A program made the translations under genes and the position numbers. DNA of 64,000 nt. Origin: Metridium senile (lineage: Eukaryota > Cnidaria > Anthozoa > Actiniaria > Metridiidae). Positions 39,360 through 51,800 of this stretch are shown here, one piece after another (positions within the stretch are counted from its first letter, which is position 1; every line of letters begins with the position of its first letter). Under the pieces are notes generated by a model. That model saw only the letters and a program-made list of their open reading frames with translations. It was not told the origin of the DNA and searched no databases. The stretch is taken from contig OX459106.1 of assembly GCA_949775045.1 (NCBI GenBank), forward strand, positions 1,077,727 to 1,141,726, in the 5' to 3' direction.

Positions 39360-39748
39360 TTAGTATATACATGATTCACAACCTCATAAGAACGCGCGCT
39401 GTCATTGGCTAGCTATCTCGGAATCTGAGACCATATTCACTGCTCAAGCTCGGAATATTGCTTCTCGGCAAAATGGCGTCTCGTTTTGCAACAATTACCG
39501 ATGAAGAAATTGAAAAAATTCAACAAAACGCAATTCCATAAAACACAAAGAAAGCTGCAAAGTTTGGTTTAAGTGTTTTTCAAGGTAAAACGGCATTTTA
39601 AACATAAAAAAATTTGAATTCATAGAAAACGAGGTTCAACGTTCGTGCGCCTTGTCACGCTTTGTAATGTTTTGCAATAAATTTCTTAATTTATACAAAA
39701 AATTTTGTTTAATTTTTTTTGTTCGGTTGTGAATCATGTATATACTAA
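39360..39748 (+). mobile_element. TIR element carrying a first-exon remnant
   Basis: Inverted ends TTAGTATATACATGATTCAC and exact complement. A frame from the ATG at 39473 reads MASRFATITDEEIEKIQQNA, one stop, then 'NTKKAAKFGLSVFQG' followed by a GTAAAA donor. This resembles the N-terminus of the integrase-like (Crypton/QRICH1/ZMYM-type) proteins common in cnidarians. The rest of the coding region is missing. Confidence 0.45.
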
Positions 39749-40119
39749 AACAAGACTCGCCGCTCGGTAAATATTCATTGATAACCACTTCGCCTTCGGC
39801 GAATAATTGCTAAATAGAATCTATACAGATTTTATTTAAAAAAAAAAACAGTTTTTGTGGCAACTCAAGGACCTTCCTGTTGTGATCGAGTCGGAAATGG
39901 CCCAAACATCGACCCACCTCAAAATTTGTACCATCAAAGTCTATCATATGATTCCGTCTTTCAGTGTTGTTGGTTTTGAGAAAAATCATTTTTCGATTTT
40001 TTAGACGCAAAAGTAATGATTAGCATTTTTGAGACAAACCAACGATAAAAAAAGAAAGTATTTTCTAACAAAATCTAAAAGCAAGTTTTAAAACAATTAT
40101 GAAGATACCTCTTATAAAA

Positions 40120-40330
40120 TTACCATCCTCATCACCATCACCATCATCACCTGCATCATCACCATCCTCATAACCACCACCATCACCATTACCATCATCA
40201 TCACAACCACCATCACCATCACCACCACCACCATCACCATCATCACCACCACAACCATCATCATCATCATCATCACAACCACCATCACCATCACCACAAC
40301 CACAACCACCACCACCACCATCATCATATC
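40120..40330 (+). repeat. (CAC/CAT)n microsatellite upstream of copy 3
   Basis: Imperfect CATCACCAC units ending just before the acceptor at 40359. Confidence 0.88.
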
Positions 40331-41654
40331 TTCTAACTCAATCCTCTTTTTATTCTCAGGATTTCATCATGTAAATCATAAAAAGACATGTTTCTCTTAA
40401 GATGACGATATCGACCAAGACGGCCGTCTTCTCTCTGTATGGCGAAATTAATAAGCGTCATAATACTATTATGGGTTTCTACTCCCTACTTTATAGGCAA
40501 ATTGTCTATCCGCAGACACTCTATAACGCCTATAGTATCTCAACAATCTTTGACTACGGAAGAATTTAGAATGCCTAATTTCACAATGAATGAAACTAAT
40601 CCATTTAACGAGGATAGAGGGAAAATAAACCTTGATATCTGGACAAAAATGTGCTCCTTGAATCTCAATAGTTTAAAGCAGTTTCCTTTATTTCCAAATT
40701 TCCCGACTGAAAGGTACTATATCAGTGTTGAAAACTCAGTAGAGTATATCCTTGACACGGCATTCACAGCTATAAGAATCAGGGGTTACCTACATCCTCC
40801 TTCTTCTGGGTTGTATTCGTTTTTCCTTATCACCCCCTTCTTGGCAGAGCTATGGTTCAGCTCTAGTAGTCCAGCTAATGCCACTAGGGTTGCTATTACA
40901 CTGCGTAATGTGATCGGTACAACGATCTACGATGTTAGTGACATAAGAGTATTTTCTGAGAAGATCCACCTACAGCAATACAATAAGTACTTTTTTGAGA
41001 TTTTACAAGTGTCAAACAATCCTATTCCAAAACCAGGCAAAATGGTGTTATACTGGATGTTACCCGACACTCCTTACTTTTCCAAAATAACCGGCAGCCA
41101 GGTATCGGAATCTGTCGACGTTTATAAAACCCCAGACTTTCTGCAACCAACGAAATCTTACCAAGTCTACGACTGTCGGACGAGCAGGATTACCTTGTAG
41201 GGCAGTTATTCCCGCTAGATAAACAACGATCAGAGGCGAGCAAGAAACCTGTGTTCTCTCTCAAACAAGCCTTCATCTATCAATCTCTAAGAGAACATGT
41301 TGAATCAGACGGTCACGAATACAGCAGACAAAATGCAGCACAAATTCCACATGTGGAGAACTACACCAATGATGTCTTGAACGCGTTCACTAACTGTACT
41401 TTCAAACAAGTTTTAAATAATACTCGAAAAATCAAACGATATACTGGAGTATTGGATACGTATTTTCTTGAGGTATTCCCTGCGGATGAAAGCAGGCTTC
41501 TGCGATTGTCAGGAGGTACGTATAACCGGTATCAACAAGACAAATGGAATTTTATTATCAAAGAAAAAGAAGTCGTTCGTCTTGTGACGTCTTTTATGGA
41601 GGAAGTGAACAATAACTCGAAAAGGTTTGCCCTTTATTTTCTTTATAGTCTAAA

Positions 41655-42705
41655 TCTATCATCAACATCATTATCATGACGGGGCATCATGACATGGGCA
41701 GTCGCAACGTGCGTCATCGTCATTATCATCATTATTATCAACATTCATCATCATCGTTATTATCATCATTATCATTATCTTTAACATACTTTTAAACCCT
41801 AATGCTCCATCTTGTTTCAAAACTAAATTCAAATTCTTATCTGCCACTCGTCAGCATGCACGTACTAGAGCTTGTCTACACGATCTTAAATTGCCTTACC
41901 CTCGCACAGACCTTGGCAAGCGAACATTTCATTACAGTGCTTCTACTCTTTTTAATGCACTTGAAACGGATTGCAAACAACTCGCTATGTCAGAAGCATC
42001 TACTCTCGATGCTTTAACCTCTAGAACAACAGCAATTAAACTTAGAATCCGTAAATACTTTCGTCTTAAGCTTAACTGTATTGACCACCTGGAAGAACGT
42101 TTCTGCTTTAATTGTAGGTTTCTTTTGAGTTGTAACTGTATTTCTTCTTAATCTTTATTTGCTTCACCGTATCTTTACCTTAACTTGTATCTCTTAGTAA
42201 TTATTGTTTTAGTCTAGTAGTCGTCTTACGTTTTTTGTTCCTACTGTTTAGTCTAGTAGTGTCATTAACTATCATTATATCTTAACTTAATTATCTGAAC
42301 TCAAATTATCACAAACTTATCTATCATAAAATATTAGTAATGTATAATTCATACATATTGTTATTACATTTAGCTTAATTATTTATTTATTTAGAGGGCC
42401 GTATGTTAGATAACCTTTATAGTGTTAATACGTGTTCTTTTTTTTCCCTCGTAAAATAAAGTATATTGTATTGTATTGTATTGTATTATCATCGTCATCA
42501 TTATTACCTTCCGCACTGTGCATGATCGTTATTATCATCACTATTATCATCACTATTATCATTATCATCATGATTGTCTTCCATATCGTGCGTCATCGTC
42601 ATTACCATCATCGTCATTACCTTCATCGTCGACATTACCATCATCATCATTATTATCATTATCATCATCATCATGATAAGTATTTGTATCATCATCATCA
42701 TCATG
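41655..42705 (+). repeat. Intron 1 (CAT/ATT)n arrays, copy 3
   Basis: Blocks at 41655-41780 and 42490-42705, split by a LINE insertion. Confidence 0.8.
41785..42488 (+). mobile_element. 5'-truncated LINE with ATTGT-repeat tail
   Basis: Encodes an ORF2 tail including 'TRACLHDLKLPYPRTDLGKR' and 'FHYSASTLFNALETDCKQLA' to the stop at 42151, then a 3' UTR with an aataaagtatattg signal and (ATTGT)n. A short tandem repeat tail is a CR1/L2-like feature. Absent from intron 1 of copies 1 and 2. Confidence 0.72.
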
Positions 42706-42816
42706 ATTGGCTTCCACAAATTTCATTCTATTACCTATCGTTTGTATCAATCACCGACGCAGCCTATACTAGTTTACTCGCTAGTTTCTATTTCTATTTC
42801 TGCTTGTACTCTAATA

Positions 42817-42921
42817 GAGATTTCCGATTTAGCGGATTTCGATTAGTATATTCCACTACTATATGCCTATTCCACTACTTATATGCCTATTCCGCCTATA
42901 ATCCGCTAAATCGGAAATCTC
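42817..42921. mobile_element. 105-bp palindromic MITE in intron 1 of copy 3
   Basis: Ends GAGATTTCCGATTTAGCGGA and exact complement, TAATA direct repeats at 42812-42816 and 42922-42926. Copies 1 (about 7051) and 2 (about 18177) keep the single ctaataag site. Confidence 0.8.
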
Positions 42922-43334
42922 TAATAAGTAATTCTTATTTGGTACTGTTGTTTCAGCAAATACAAACTAACCAGCATCATCAACGTTGAGAGATATAGTC
43001 CAAAAGGATCTCAACAGGAAAAGTATTTTCTTGAGTTGGTCATTCGTCGCAGCAGCGATAGCAAACTCTTCCTGTTTTCAGAATACTTCTTTAAAGAGAA
43101 AGATCAGAGAACTTTGTGTTTTGATCCAAATGTAAGGTGGAATTCTAAAGCGTGGGTATATGTTATAATAAATGTACGTATGCAACCCGGATGGGTTTTA
43201 TACTTTGTGAAGCAAATGGCACGAATATTGAATGCAACTAGCGAGGAGTATGTCCATTTCATCATCGCTGATTATGGTAATGAAGGGATTGACGTTGCCA
43301 AGGAGATGTCAAGGTATGATGTTAGAATTTTACT

Positions 43335-43741
43335 GATTGTAATAATGATGATGGTGATGAAATGATAAATAATTATAATAATAGTGCTGATAATGATGTT
43401 GATGATGATCATGATGACGATGGTGATGGTGATGGTGGTGATGATAATGGTGATGATGGTGGTGGTGGTGATGACGATGGTGACGTTGAAGATCATGATG
43501 ATGATAATGATGGTGATAATAGTGATGATGATGACGATGATGATGATGATGACGATGGTGATAATAGTGATGAAGGTGGCGATATGATGATGATGATGAC
43601 GATGGTGGTGGTGATGATGATGATGATGATGATGATGGTGGTGATAATGGTGGTGATGTTGGTGATTATGATGACGATGGTGATGGTGATGATGATGATG
43701 ATGATAATAGTGATGATGATGACAATAATGATAATCATGAT
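43335..43741 (+). repeat. (ATG)n array, intron 2 of copy 3
   Basis: GATGATGGTGATG-type units. ORFs on either strand here are repeat artefacts. Confidence 0.88.
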
Positions 43742-44917
43742 CTAGGTAATGTATCTGCGACCGATGAGCCCGTGCATTTTTAAATGTGGCATTGTATATC
43801 AACATAAATAAAACGAAGGGAAAACCCCCAGCTCGCCGTTCATTCAACCAACATTCGCATGTATTTCGATATTTTTTTATTTTCATAAAACAGTACGTGT
43901 CGAAAGTCTTTGAATATATTGAAAGAAGAAAATATACAACGGATTAAGAGGAGTGCAATGTTCATGTGAAACTTATTTGCACCTTGATATAATATAATAT
44001 ATACATGCTTTAGTCGAGCTCCTTTCATCATGGTTCGCAGAGTCGTGTTTATAACTGCGAATTTTGTTTCGACTCGTTTCAACTTGTCAGAGCTGCACAG
44101 CTGGCATCACTTGTTCTTCTAGAAGAAACGAGAACTAACGAAAAATATTTAGAATGGCTTCTCTTGAGATATTTTGGACTTGAACGACGATTCAATGAAC
44201 TTTTGAAGTCGTGAAGTTGACCGTCGTCCCTAATGGCTTCTAAACCTATGTAAAGCCCGCACTGACCAATTATCATTTCGAGGGAGGGGAGCCACGACGT
44301 ATTAAAAAAAGTTTATTTGATGCTTTACATTTTCAAGAATGATTTTATTTTATTGACGATAATGGTGATATCATGTTTTATTATATAACATATAGTGGTA
44401 TACCGAGTGATATCAACTAGATAAAAAGCCTATCCTAGTCATGAAGATATTATTGATATCACACATGTGTGATATCACTCTCAACCAATCAACTTTCAGT
44501 ATTGTAACGAAACCATTGTTTGGTAGTAAAATATTTTTTTGATTTGCTTCTATCTGTTATATAATAAACAGAACATTACATTTGCGCTTGGAAATATGAA
44601 TTTTATCTTCTCGTGTTGAAAAGATATCCCACTCATTCGCTGCGCTCACTCATGGGATATCTTATCATACACTCGAAGATAAAATTCATATCTCCGTGCG
44701 CCCATGTAATATCCTCTATGTAAATATTGTTGCATATTAATTTTTAAAATTTTTCTGAGTTTTAGTTTCGATTTTTCTGACCGAAAAAAATGATTTGTAC
44801 CCTACTCTACTGAGGCAAGTTTTGGTGCGCAATTTTTTCCTGTCATGGGTTATGCTAACAACTTGAGCTTGTTAGCATCGCGCTGATTGGCTAGTTGCAT
44901 TTTAATGTATCACCTAG
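43742..44917. mobile_element. 1.2-kb insertion in intron 2 of copy 3
   Basis: Bounded by CTAGGTAATGTAT and the complement of CTAGGTGATACATT, with ATGAT on each side (ambiguous inside an ATG repeat). Absent from copies 1 and 2. It contains the hairpin repeat 44372-44723, seen reversed at 22365-22650. Confidence 0.5.
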
Positions 44918-45164
44918 ATGATGATGATAAAATTGATTGTTACAATGATTATTGACCATCTTGTTTTTCTTTCCTTAGGCATGGTATCAAGCATCACACA
45001 GTTTTCAAGTTAGAAGGTTTATTTTTCAAAACAAATTCTATCAATCAAGCAGTTGAAAAAATCCAAAATCCAAATATCATCGTATTCCAAATTGACCTTC
45101 ATATGCAGATACCAAACAATATCTTTGATATGGTTCGAAAGGTATTATCACTTATTTTTACACT

Positions 45165-45425
45165 TATGGTGATGATGATGATGATGATGATGATTGATAT
45201 GATAATGATGATGATGATGATGATGATGGTGATACTTATGATAATGATGGTGGTGATGACGTGGCATGATGATGTTGATCAATGTTGATGATGATGGTGG
45301 TGATGATGATGATGATTATAATGATGTTGATATTGATATGTTATAGATGATGATGATCAATGGTAATGATGATAACAATGATGATTATAACAATTATATT
45401 TATGTATTGATGATGATGATGGTGG
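45165..45425 (+). repeat. Intron 3 (ATG)n array, copy 3
   Basis: Shorter than in copies 1 and 2. The rest of intron 3 (45427-45772) matches their exon-4-proximal part. Confidence 0.85.
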
Positions 45426-45902
45426 TCAAAGGATTATTTGTCAAAACGAACAGTTCCAAAATTGCGCCTCGAAACAGTAACGATTTCGGTTCAGTACTTT
45501 CAGGCATTTGCGTTTGGTTTTTATTGTATTTTATCATAGTTGCTGATAGAGAAGCAGAGATCGAGATTGTTTTCTCCAAGTTACACAGATTGTTTTTTAT
45601 TGTAAAGTCATGTCAAGGATGTATTTATAGAGGGATAACATGGGAAACAATTCTCTCGAACGACGCCATCTTGGAACTGTTGGCGATGCGACGAAAATGC
45701 TTCTGATTGGCATATATACTAACCGGAAGTGTGCGCGCGAAATCACTTGGTAAAACAATATATTTTTTACAGCACACTATTCAAGGAAGTTCCGGTTTCG
45801 CCCCTCAAGTTATGAGATTGTCCAAATGTGGAAGACCGAAGACAAAACACCTCTACCCAGAAGGCTTCTGCGAAACAATGGGATTTAGAATATTTAGTAA
45901 GT

Positions 45903-46720
45903 AATGATGGTGATGGTGGTGGTGGTGGTGGTGTTGATGGTCATGGTCATGGTCATGGTCATGGTCATGGTCATGGTCATGGTCATGGTCATGGTCATGG
46001 TCATGGTCATGGTCATGGTCATGGTCATGGTCATGGTCATGGTCATGGTCATGGTCATGGTCATGGTCATGGTCATGGTCATGGTGGTTGTGGTGGTTGT
46101 GGTGGTTGTTATGGTGATGGTGATGGTGATGGTGATGGTGATGGTGATGGTGGTGGTGATGGTGATGGTGATGGTGATGGTGATGGTGATGGTGATGGTG
46201 ATGGTGATGGTGATGGTGATGGTGATGGTGATGGTGATGGTGATGGTGATGGTGATGGTGATGGTGATGGTGATGGTGATGGTGATGGTGATGGTGATGG
46301 TGATGGTGATGGTGATGGTGATGGTGATGGTGATGGTGATGGTCATGATCATGATGATGATCATGATGATGATGATGAGGGTGATATGTTCTCAATTTCT
46401 GTTGTCCCTTCTTAAAGAGAGACTATTTATGTGTATATTATTTTCATTTCAGTCTGTTATTAATTCATCCTTCCATCCTTCCATCAATCCATTCTTTCAT
46501 TACTCCACTAATCCATATATTTATTGATTCATTCATTCGTCCATTCATTCATCCATTCAATCATTTGAATATCCATCCGTCCATCCATCTATTCATCATT
46601 CATTCATTCATTCATTCATTCATTCATTCATTCATTCAATTCATTAATTTATTCATTAATTTATTCTGCTATTCATCAATCCATCCATCCATCCATCCAT
46701 CCATTCATTTTCTTTCCCCC
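45903..46720 (+). repeat. Intron 4 of copy 3: (TGGTCA)n, (TGATGG)n and (ATTC)n
   Basis: The array begins right after the donor. A block of about 24 TGGTCA hexamers (45938-46082) is followed by about 38 TGATGG hexamers (to 46341), then degenerate ATTC/ATCC up to the acceptor. TGGTCA differs by one base from the ancestral hexamer and occurs only in this copy. Confidence 0.93.
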
Positions 46721-46911
46721 ATTCAGGTATCTACAAATCTGACTGGGACAAGTTTGGTGGAATGAATGAAAAAGAATTCAAGAATAAATGGGGAGGGGAG
46801 GACTGGGAAATGGTTGATCGAATCATTATGGCTGGCTATAGTATCGAAAAACTAAGATTACCTGGATTTTATCATTTCCACCATGACAAAATAGGGATGT
46901 GGGACCAGTAG

Positions 46912-47445
46912 TAAAACTACTTATTAAAGTGCACCTGACGCCCTTCATGATATTTTGCGAATCTAGCTGTTGTACATGAGGTGTATAATAAGTGTACTTA
47001 ATTTTTCTTGATGTCGACCTCTCCACAAATACATATGAGGTGACGTCATCCCAGGAATTTGTAAAAGTTTTGTTTTAAAGCTGAGAGCAAGCTTGTTTTT
47101 GTAAAGTAATGAAAATGTTAATGGTAGTGTGTATATTGAGTCTACCTAAACGCCGAGGGTCGAGGGTAACTAGTCGAGGGTCGAGGGTAGATGGTCGAAG
47201 GTCGAGGGTACCATGTCGAGGGTACAAAAAAATGAAAAAAATGAAAAAATGAAAAAATAAATAAATAGAAAATTAATAGAAATAAATAAGATAAAAAAGG
47301 AAATGAAAAAGGGAAATAAATTACATTACATATATATTTTGGGGTATTTTGGTCGTTTCTAATTCGCTTCATTTGTCTTTATCATTTTTCATGTCACTTG
47401 TCACACCAGATATGATCGGATCTGGCGGACGCTTTCGTGACAAAT
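46912..47445 (+). other. 3' flank of copy 3
   Basis: Matches 15106-14560 reversed, including the GTCGAGGGT-rich tract at 47155-47222. No gene. Confidence 0.6.
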
Positions 47446-48421
47446 ATTTAACAAATTGCACATGGTTTTGAGTTGTCTGTCCTCTTATTGACACACTCTT
47501 GACGTCATAAAATGTTCAAAACTCAAGTGGAACCACGAGCGTAGCGAGGGGTTTCACTGCAAAGTTTTGAACATTTTATGACGTTAAGAGTGTGTCAATA
47601 AGAGGACAGACAACGAAAAATCCATGTGCAATTTGTTTTTTACAACACAAACCAAAATAAATGTACAAAAAATAAAATGTAAGTTAACGGACGAAAAATG
47701 ACGAATTTGTCACGCATCGAACTCAATGGTTTCTCTTGAAGCTACGGAAAATCTCACAATTTACGAAAATGATCTTTTTTTCAGCCGGAAAAAAAGAAAT
47801 AAGCCTATTTTTTTACAGAAATATATAGTGTACTGTTTGTCTTTAGAGAGCTAAGTGAAGTTAAACATGTACAAGAACGTCAAACATGGCCGATGAGCTG
47901 GGTTCAGGCATGGATAATATGGTTCAGGTTTCACCCTTTCAAACAAATTGTATAAAAAAGCATAAAAACTGATCATATAGAAGATTACACAATACTCGAT
48001 ATGTCTAACCTTTGTATAACATTCTAAGCTTTTCAAATCAGTCCTGAAAGAATGGTATTGTTCATCCAAAATATAATTTTGAGCAACCACGTTTTTGTTG
48101 AAAAGACTACCGATTTGATTGTAAGTGAAAATTTGTCAAAAAGAATGAAAAAGCCATAAAATTAAAACGACAACAACTCTTTGACAGCATAGTTACATTT
48201 ATTAAAATTTTCTACTTACAGAAAAGTAATTTCTATTGATAATTTATCCATAAACTTGTTTTTAAAATCCTTTTTTGATGAAAAAACTTTGTCGCTGACA
48301 AACTTTCCCTCAATTCTGCTCGAGTGTTGTGTGACATGATGACGTGAGCACAGTGTGTCTGTCCTCTTATTGATCACGGTAAATTAACCAATCACGAGAA
48401 TTCACACAAGTGTTGTAAAAA
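47446..48421. repeat. 0.95-kb dispersed repeat, copy A
   Basis: Opens with a 190-bp hairpin (aacaaattgcacatgg arms, loop ccacgagcgtagcgagggg) and ends cacacaagtgttgtaaaaa. Collinear with 59731-60690. ORFs are not conserved between copies. Confidence 0.75.
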
Positions 48422-49505
48422 CATTTATTATATCCATTTTGATATCACCAAGCAATCCTGTACTCTGATTGGCTCTCAGCAGCTATGATATGAGCATGAA
48501 TTGCATCATTTTTTTAATTTATTGCACCATTTGTAAAAACCGGATCGGGGACGGGGACGCGGGTTAGTACGATCCGAAAAACCCGGCTATTTTATAAATA
48601 AATACTCTAAGTTTGTCTCAGATTTAGAGTTTACTTAGTTTGTATAGGTAATTACGGTGCAATTTAGCTCTGTGAAAGACAAATGAGTGCAAATTAACCC
48701 AAATTGAAGAAAAGAAGAGACAACAACACTCAAAACAACTGAAATATCGTCAATGCATACCGTACTAAATCATTTTATTTTCTTCTTGAAAAACAATTAT
48801 TACACTTATCTTAATATCAAGGACAACAAAAAATATTAGTTTATAACATATAAAGCTTTCTTTAGTACAAAAGACGTCAAAAACTTGAGGTAAAAACAAA
48901 GTTTGAAAAGTTGTACTTTGCCGTTTCTGCTGAAAAAACGATGATTTACTCCACTTTATTAAAGCATTTTACTCGAAATTGAACAATGACACCACTATCA
49001 ATTAAACAAAATATTACCTTTTGCTGGTTAATGTGAAGAAAAAAGTCAGTATTTTATCTGATTTCATCTTGAAAGTGTAGTGAATTTTATCGTGGTCGAC
49101 GGCTGAGAAAGGCGACATCATTATCGATGGAAAATCTTCTCAAAATGGTTATTTGCAATCTTGAAACTCCACACATACAAACTCTTAGTCCCATTCTTCA
49201 ATGAGGAAGCTTTTGTTATTCGTAATAAGCATTTTTTGATAGTTTTTGAACAGTTTTTTCTCTGTTTTTTGGCCATATGTCCACCATCTTGGATTTTTGT
49301 CACAAATTTCAGTTGTGAAGAAAACTCTATTCTGATTGGTTGAAAAAACATTTCTATTGTTTCTTAGCCAATCAGCATCGTGTTATCACTGCACTGAATT
49401 ATGTCGGGTTTAACATAGTTTTTGCACTGAATTACCTCTAAAATGCACAGAAAATCGAGTAATTTTTTCATGTTTTTTATTAGATATCAAAATGGATATA
49501 ATAAA
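48422..49505. other. Gene-free part of the arm-3 insertion
   Basis: No supportable gene. The whole block 47449-49642 is missing at the matching site in arm 2 (about 14555). Confidence 0.5.
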
Positions 49506-49509
49506 GTGA

Positions 49510-49650
49510 TAATTGAACTAAGTGGAGTGCAATTTTGGTCTGATATCAAACTTGCAATTACAAATCACACTCCCGCTACGCGGTCGTGTGATTTTGTAAT
49601 CGCGCGTTTGATATCAGACCAAATTGCACTCCACTTAGTTCAATTACCAT
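49510..49650. mobile_element. Foldback at the right end of the arm-3 insertion
   Basis: Arms taattgaactaagtggagtg and complement, inner ggtctgatatcaaac pair, loop cactcccgctacgcggtcgtg. Confidence 0.6.
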
Positions 49651-50049
49651 TATCTATCGCACGGAAAGTAGTACTGTCTTTATTATTCTCTTACGTACGT
49701 ATTTCTACTGAACATCGCATTCGAATACATTAGTACAGCATGTTGAGAATTTAAAGCGCTTGCGAAATTTTGGTTCGAATATCTGTTGTGAATATCCCAC
49801 GCGTGATTTTTTTTTTTCGCCGTAGACTCTTTTGCTTGGCGATCTCTTTCTTCAAAATGATGCCGTAGCTTTGAAATGCTCACATACAACCAGTCTACCT
49901 AACGCTAGTGTGCTGTAAAAAATTATTTCAGCCAAAGGTGAAACTGACTGCAAAATATCATATGTGTTAAAATGATATAATACTACACCCATTACAAAAC
50001 AATTTGCAATACATTACATCACATTACAATACATTACATTAAATTGTAC

Positions 50050-50682
50050 ACACGTAGCCGGGTATTTTTGAGTATTCGAATCGTATTTGCCCGTCCACAC
50101 GTATACCCGAATACGCTTCAAAAACGCTAGCCGTCCATACAGAGCATGCGCCATCTTTGTTTACTGCGCTCGCTTCACAATCCAACCGCTTTTTATATAG
50201 TAAATATGTCTAAACAGGCGGGTAAATCAAAGGGAAAAGGGAAGGCTGTATTCTACATATTATTATATTCTTTTAAAGGTCAAAATCGCCGTGGTTTTGC
50301 TGGCCGTCGGTTTAAGCTCTTTAACGGCGCTGTTTTAACTCCAGATCAGCGAAATTATCCTTAAAATCTTTTGTCGCCTCATTGTATAACTAGTTTGAAT
50401 GTTTAAATGGCAACTTGCGATTGTATGTAGGCTATAGAGTTTGAAACAAGCCCAAGAAGAAGTGAAACGTGAACAGCCTAACGTAATCGTATTCGAAAAT
50501 CTCCGTTTTCGCCGTCCACACGTATACGATAAACCTCCGGCTAAAAACATCTACAGTCTGGAGAGCGTATTCGACAACCTCCGTTTTCGGTGACCGAAAA
50601 CACCGTTTACGTGTGGACGGAAGGCGTCAACGGAGGAAAAAAGCTCCGTTTTCAAAAATACCCGGCTACGTGTGGACGGGGC
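50050..50682. mobile_element. hAT-style non-autonomous foldback
   Basis: Ends share ACACGTAGCCGGGTATTTTTGA. Internal copies of ccgtccacacgtatac occur in both orientations, a style common in hAT MITEs. A short frame MSKQAGKSKGKGKAV near 50206-50250 may be a first-exon remnant. Flanking duplication not resolved. Confidence 0.5.
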
Positions 50683-50689
50683 CTGATAC

Positions 50690-51260
50690 AATTCTTGAAT
50701 TTGTGGAACTTGATGGTATTTCGTTTCTTCTGAGTATTGTTTAGGCCGCTGCCACCTCTCAACATGCAAAAATCGCTGCTTTAGAATATATTTGCAAATT
50801 ACTTCAAATCAAACAGATTGATTTTCTTTAAAATAGTTTAAATTGTTTTGCAATTGTATGGAGTTTTTATGTTGTTAACCGCTTCTCTAGGTCTTATCGA
50901 GTTTTAGAGTTATTCGACAAAAAACAATTTCGGCCATATTTGTTTATTGTTGCCAAGGTAACGCCAATTAAGCTAGAATTGGCATCAATCCAAACTTTCA
51001 TCAAAGCATTATCACTGGTCCAAAAAACAAGTATATAGGTGTAAGTTAAGAATATAAAAAAAAAATTAAAATGAAAGGTATGGTCTGAAGAATACTACAG
51101 GAAGCCACCTTAAAAGACTTACGTCATTGTAGAAAAATGTAGACTATCACGTGACCGTGACAGAACACCACAGCTGTTACTACATAATCAAATTTTATCA
51201 AAGATTATGACCACAAAAGACAAAAGGCTATTTCTCGATGCAAGCTGACTCGGGTTAAGG
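50690..51260. other. Gene-free stretch
   Basis: Nothing supportable beyond AT-rich sequence. Confidence 0.45.
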
Positions 51261-51267
51261 TATGTTA

Positions 51268-51272
51268 TAATA

Positions 51273-51306
<34 letters not shown>

Positions 51307-51800
51307 GGTTTATTGACAATACTTTCGCACCTTAAACGGTGAATTACAGTATTATAGTAATATATATACACACAAGCGAAAAATACAAATATAGCTAGTT
51401 ATGAAGTGTTTACATGTAATTACTACTATTGGACATATACTATTGGAACTATTACTACTATTGGTTATTAAATTGTGCAATAGCACTAGGAAAAAAACTT
51501 TTCTTAAATCTATCGGTTCTACACTTAAATAAAGAAATATGAGATGCATTACGTAGCCTACGGCCGCTTGAAACGGCTCTGGTCGGTGGCAGGATCGAAT
51601 GTAGGCGCGATGATGGGTTGTTGGAGATGTTCTCGAACGTTTGAGCGCACAGTACGTTTCTTCGTTCGTCGAGGAGTGGAAGGGATGTCCTTGTTAGTGC
51701 TTCTGTATATGTGATTTAGATGTTTGATATAGATGTATGTTTGATATTTAGATCGAAATATGTAAGCTCTGCTGTGAGTTTGTTTTAGTATTAACATATA
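51268..51800 (-). mobile_element. LINE 3' end with (ATT)n tail, minus strand
   Basis: The minus strand ends gtgcgaaagtattgtcaataaac then cttattattattatt, a common LINE tail form. The upstream minus-strand frames (51797-51558 and 51549-51352) may be broken ORF2 C-terminus but are not recognised with confidence. Confidence 0.45.

Larger units (their letters stand above)
40388..46911 (+). pseudogene. B4GALNT3/4-like GalNAc-transferase, copy 3, disrupted
   Basis: Exons equivalent to copies 1 and 2: 40388-41624, 42957-43313, 44979-45141, 45773-45896, 46727-46911, all with GT/AG borders. The original ATG is followed by TGA at 40403-40405 (sixth codon). An internal Met at 40439 (MAKLIS) could still start a product with the signal anchor. 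A one-base deletion at about 41141 shifts the frame within the first coding exon and stops it at 41198-41200, shortly after the PA14 domain; a nine-base in-frame deletion precedes it. The catalytic exons remain open but have replacements at conserved sites (ETVGYGIF to ETMGFRIF, EGFYE to EGFCE). The introns carry extra insertions. It is probably a pseudogene; a secreted or anchored PA14-only product cannot be excluded. Confidence 0.82.
29161..50045 (+). repeat. Segmental duplication arm 3
   Basis: Same starting sequence as position 1 (cagggtctgaatggggggtt) and same gene order. It is inflated by many insertions: MITEs at 29335 and 29470, a block at 30065-31430, TA MITEs, a LINE replacing part of the 5' flank, and a 2.2-kb insertion downstream of the gene. 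Homology to the arm 2 flank resumes at about 49643. Confidence 0.75.

Noticed and set aside
45853..46415. Long ORFs of alternating Gly-Asp, Val-Met, His or Ile-Thr on both strands
   Set aside because: All are translations of TGATGG/TGGTCA microsatellite inside intron 4; the same applies at 9088-9379 and 15659-16181.
50335..50769. Minus-strand ORFs of 71-72 residues
   Set aside because: They overlap terminal repeat copies of a hAT-style foldback and share no features with known proteins.
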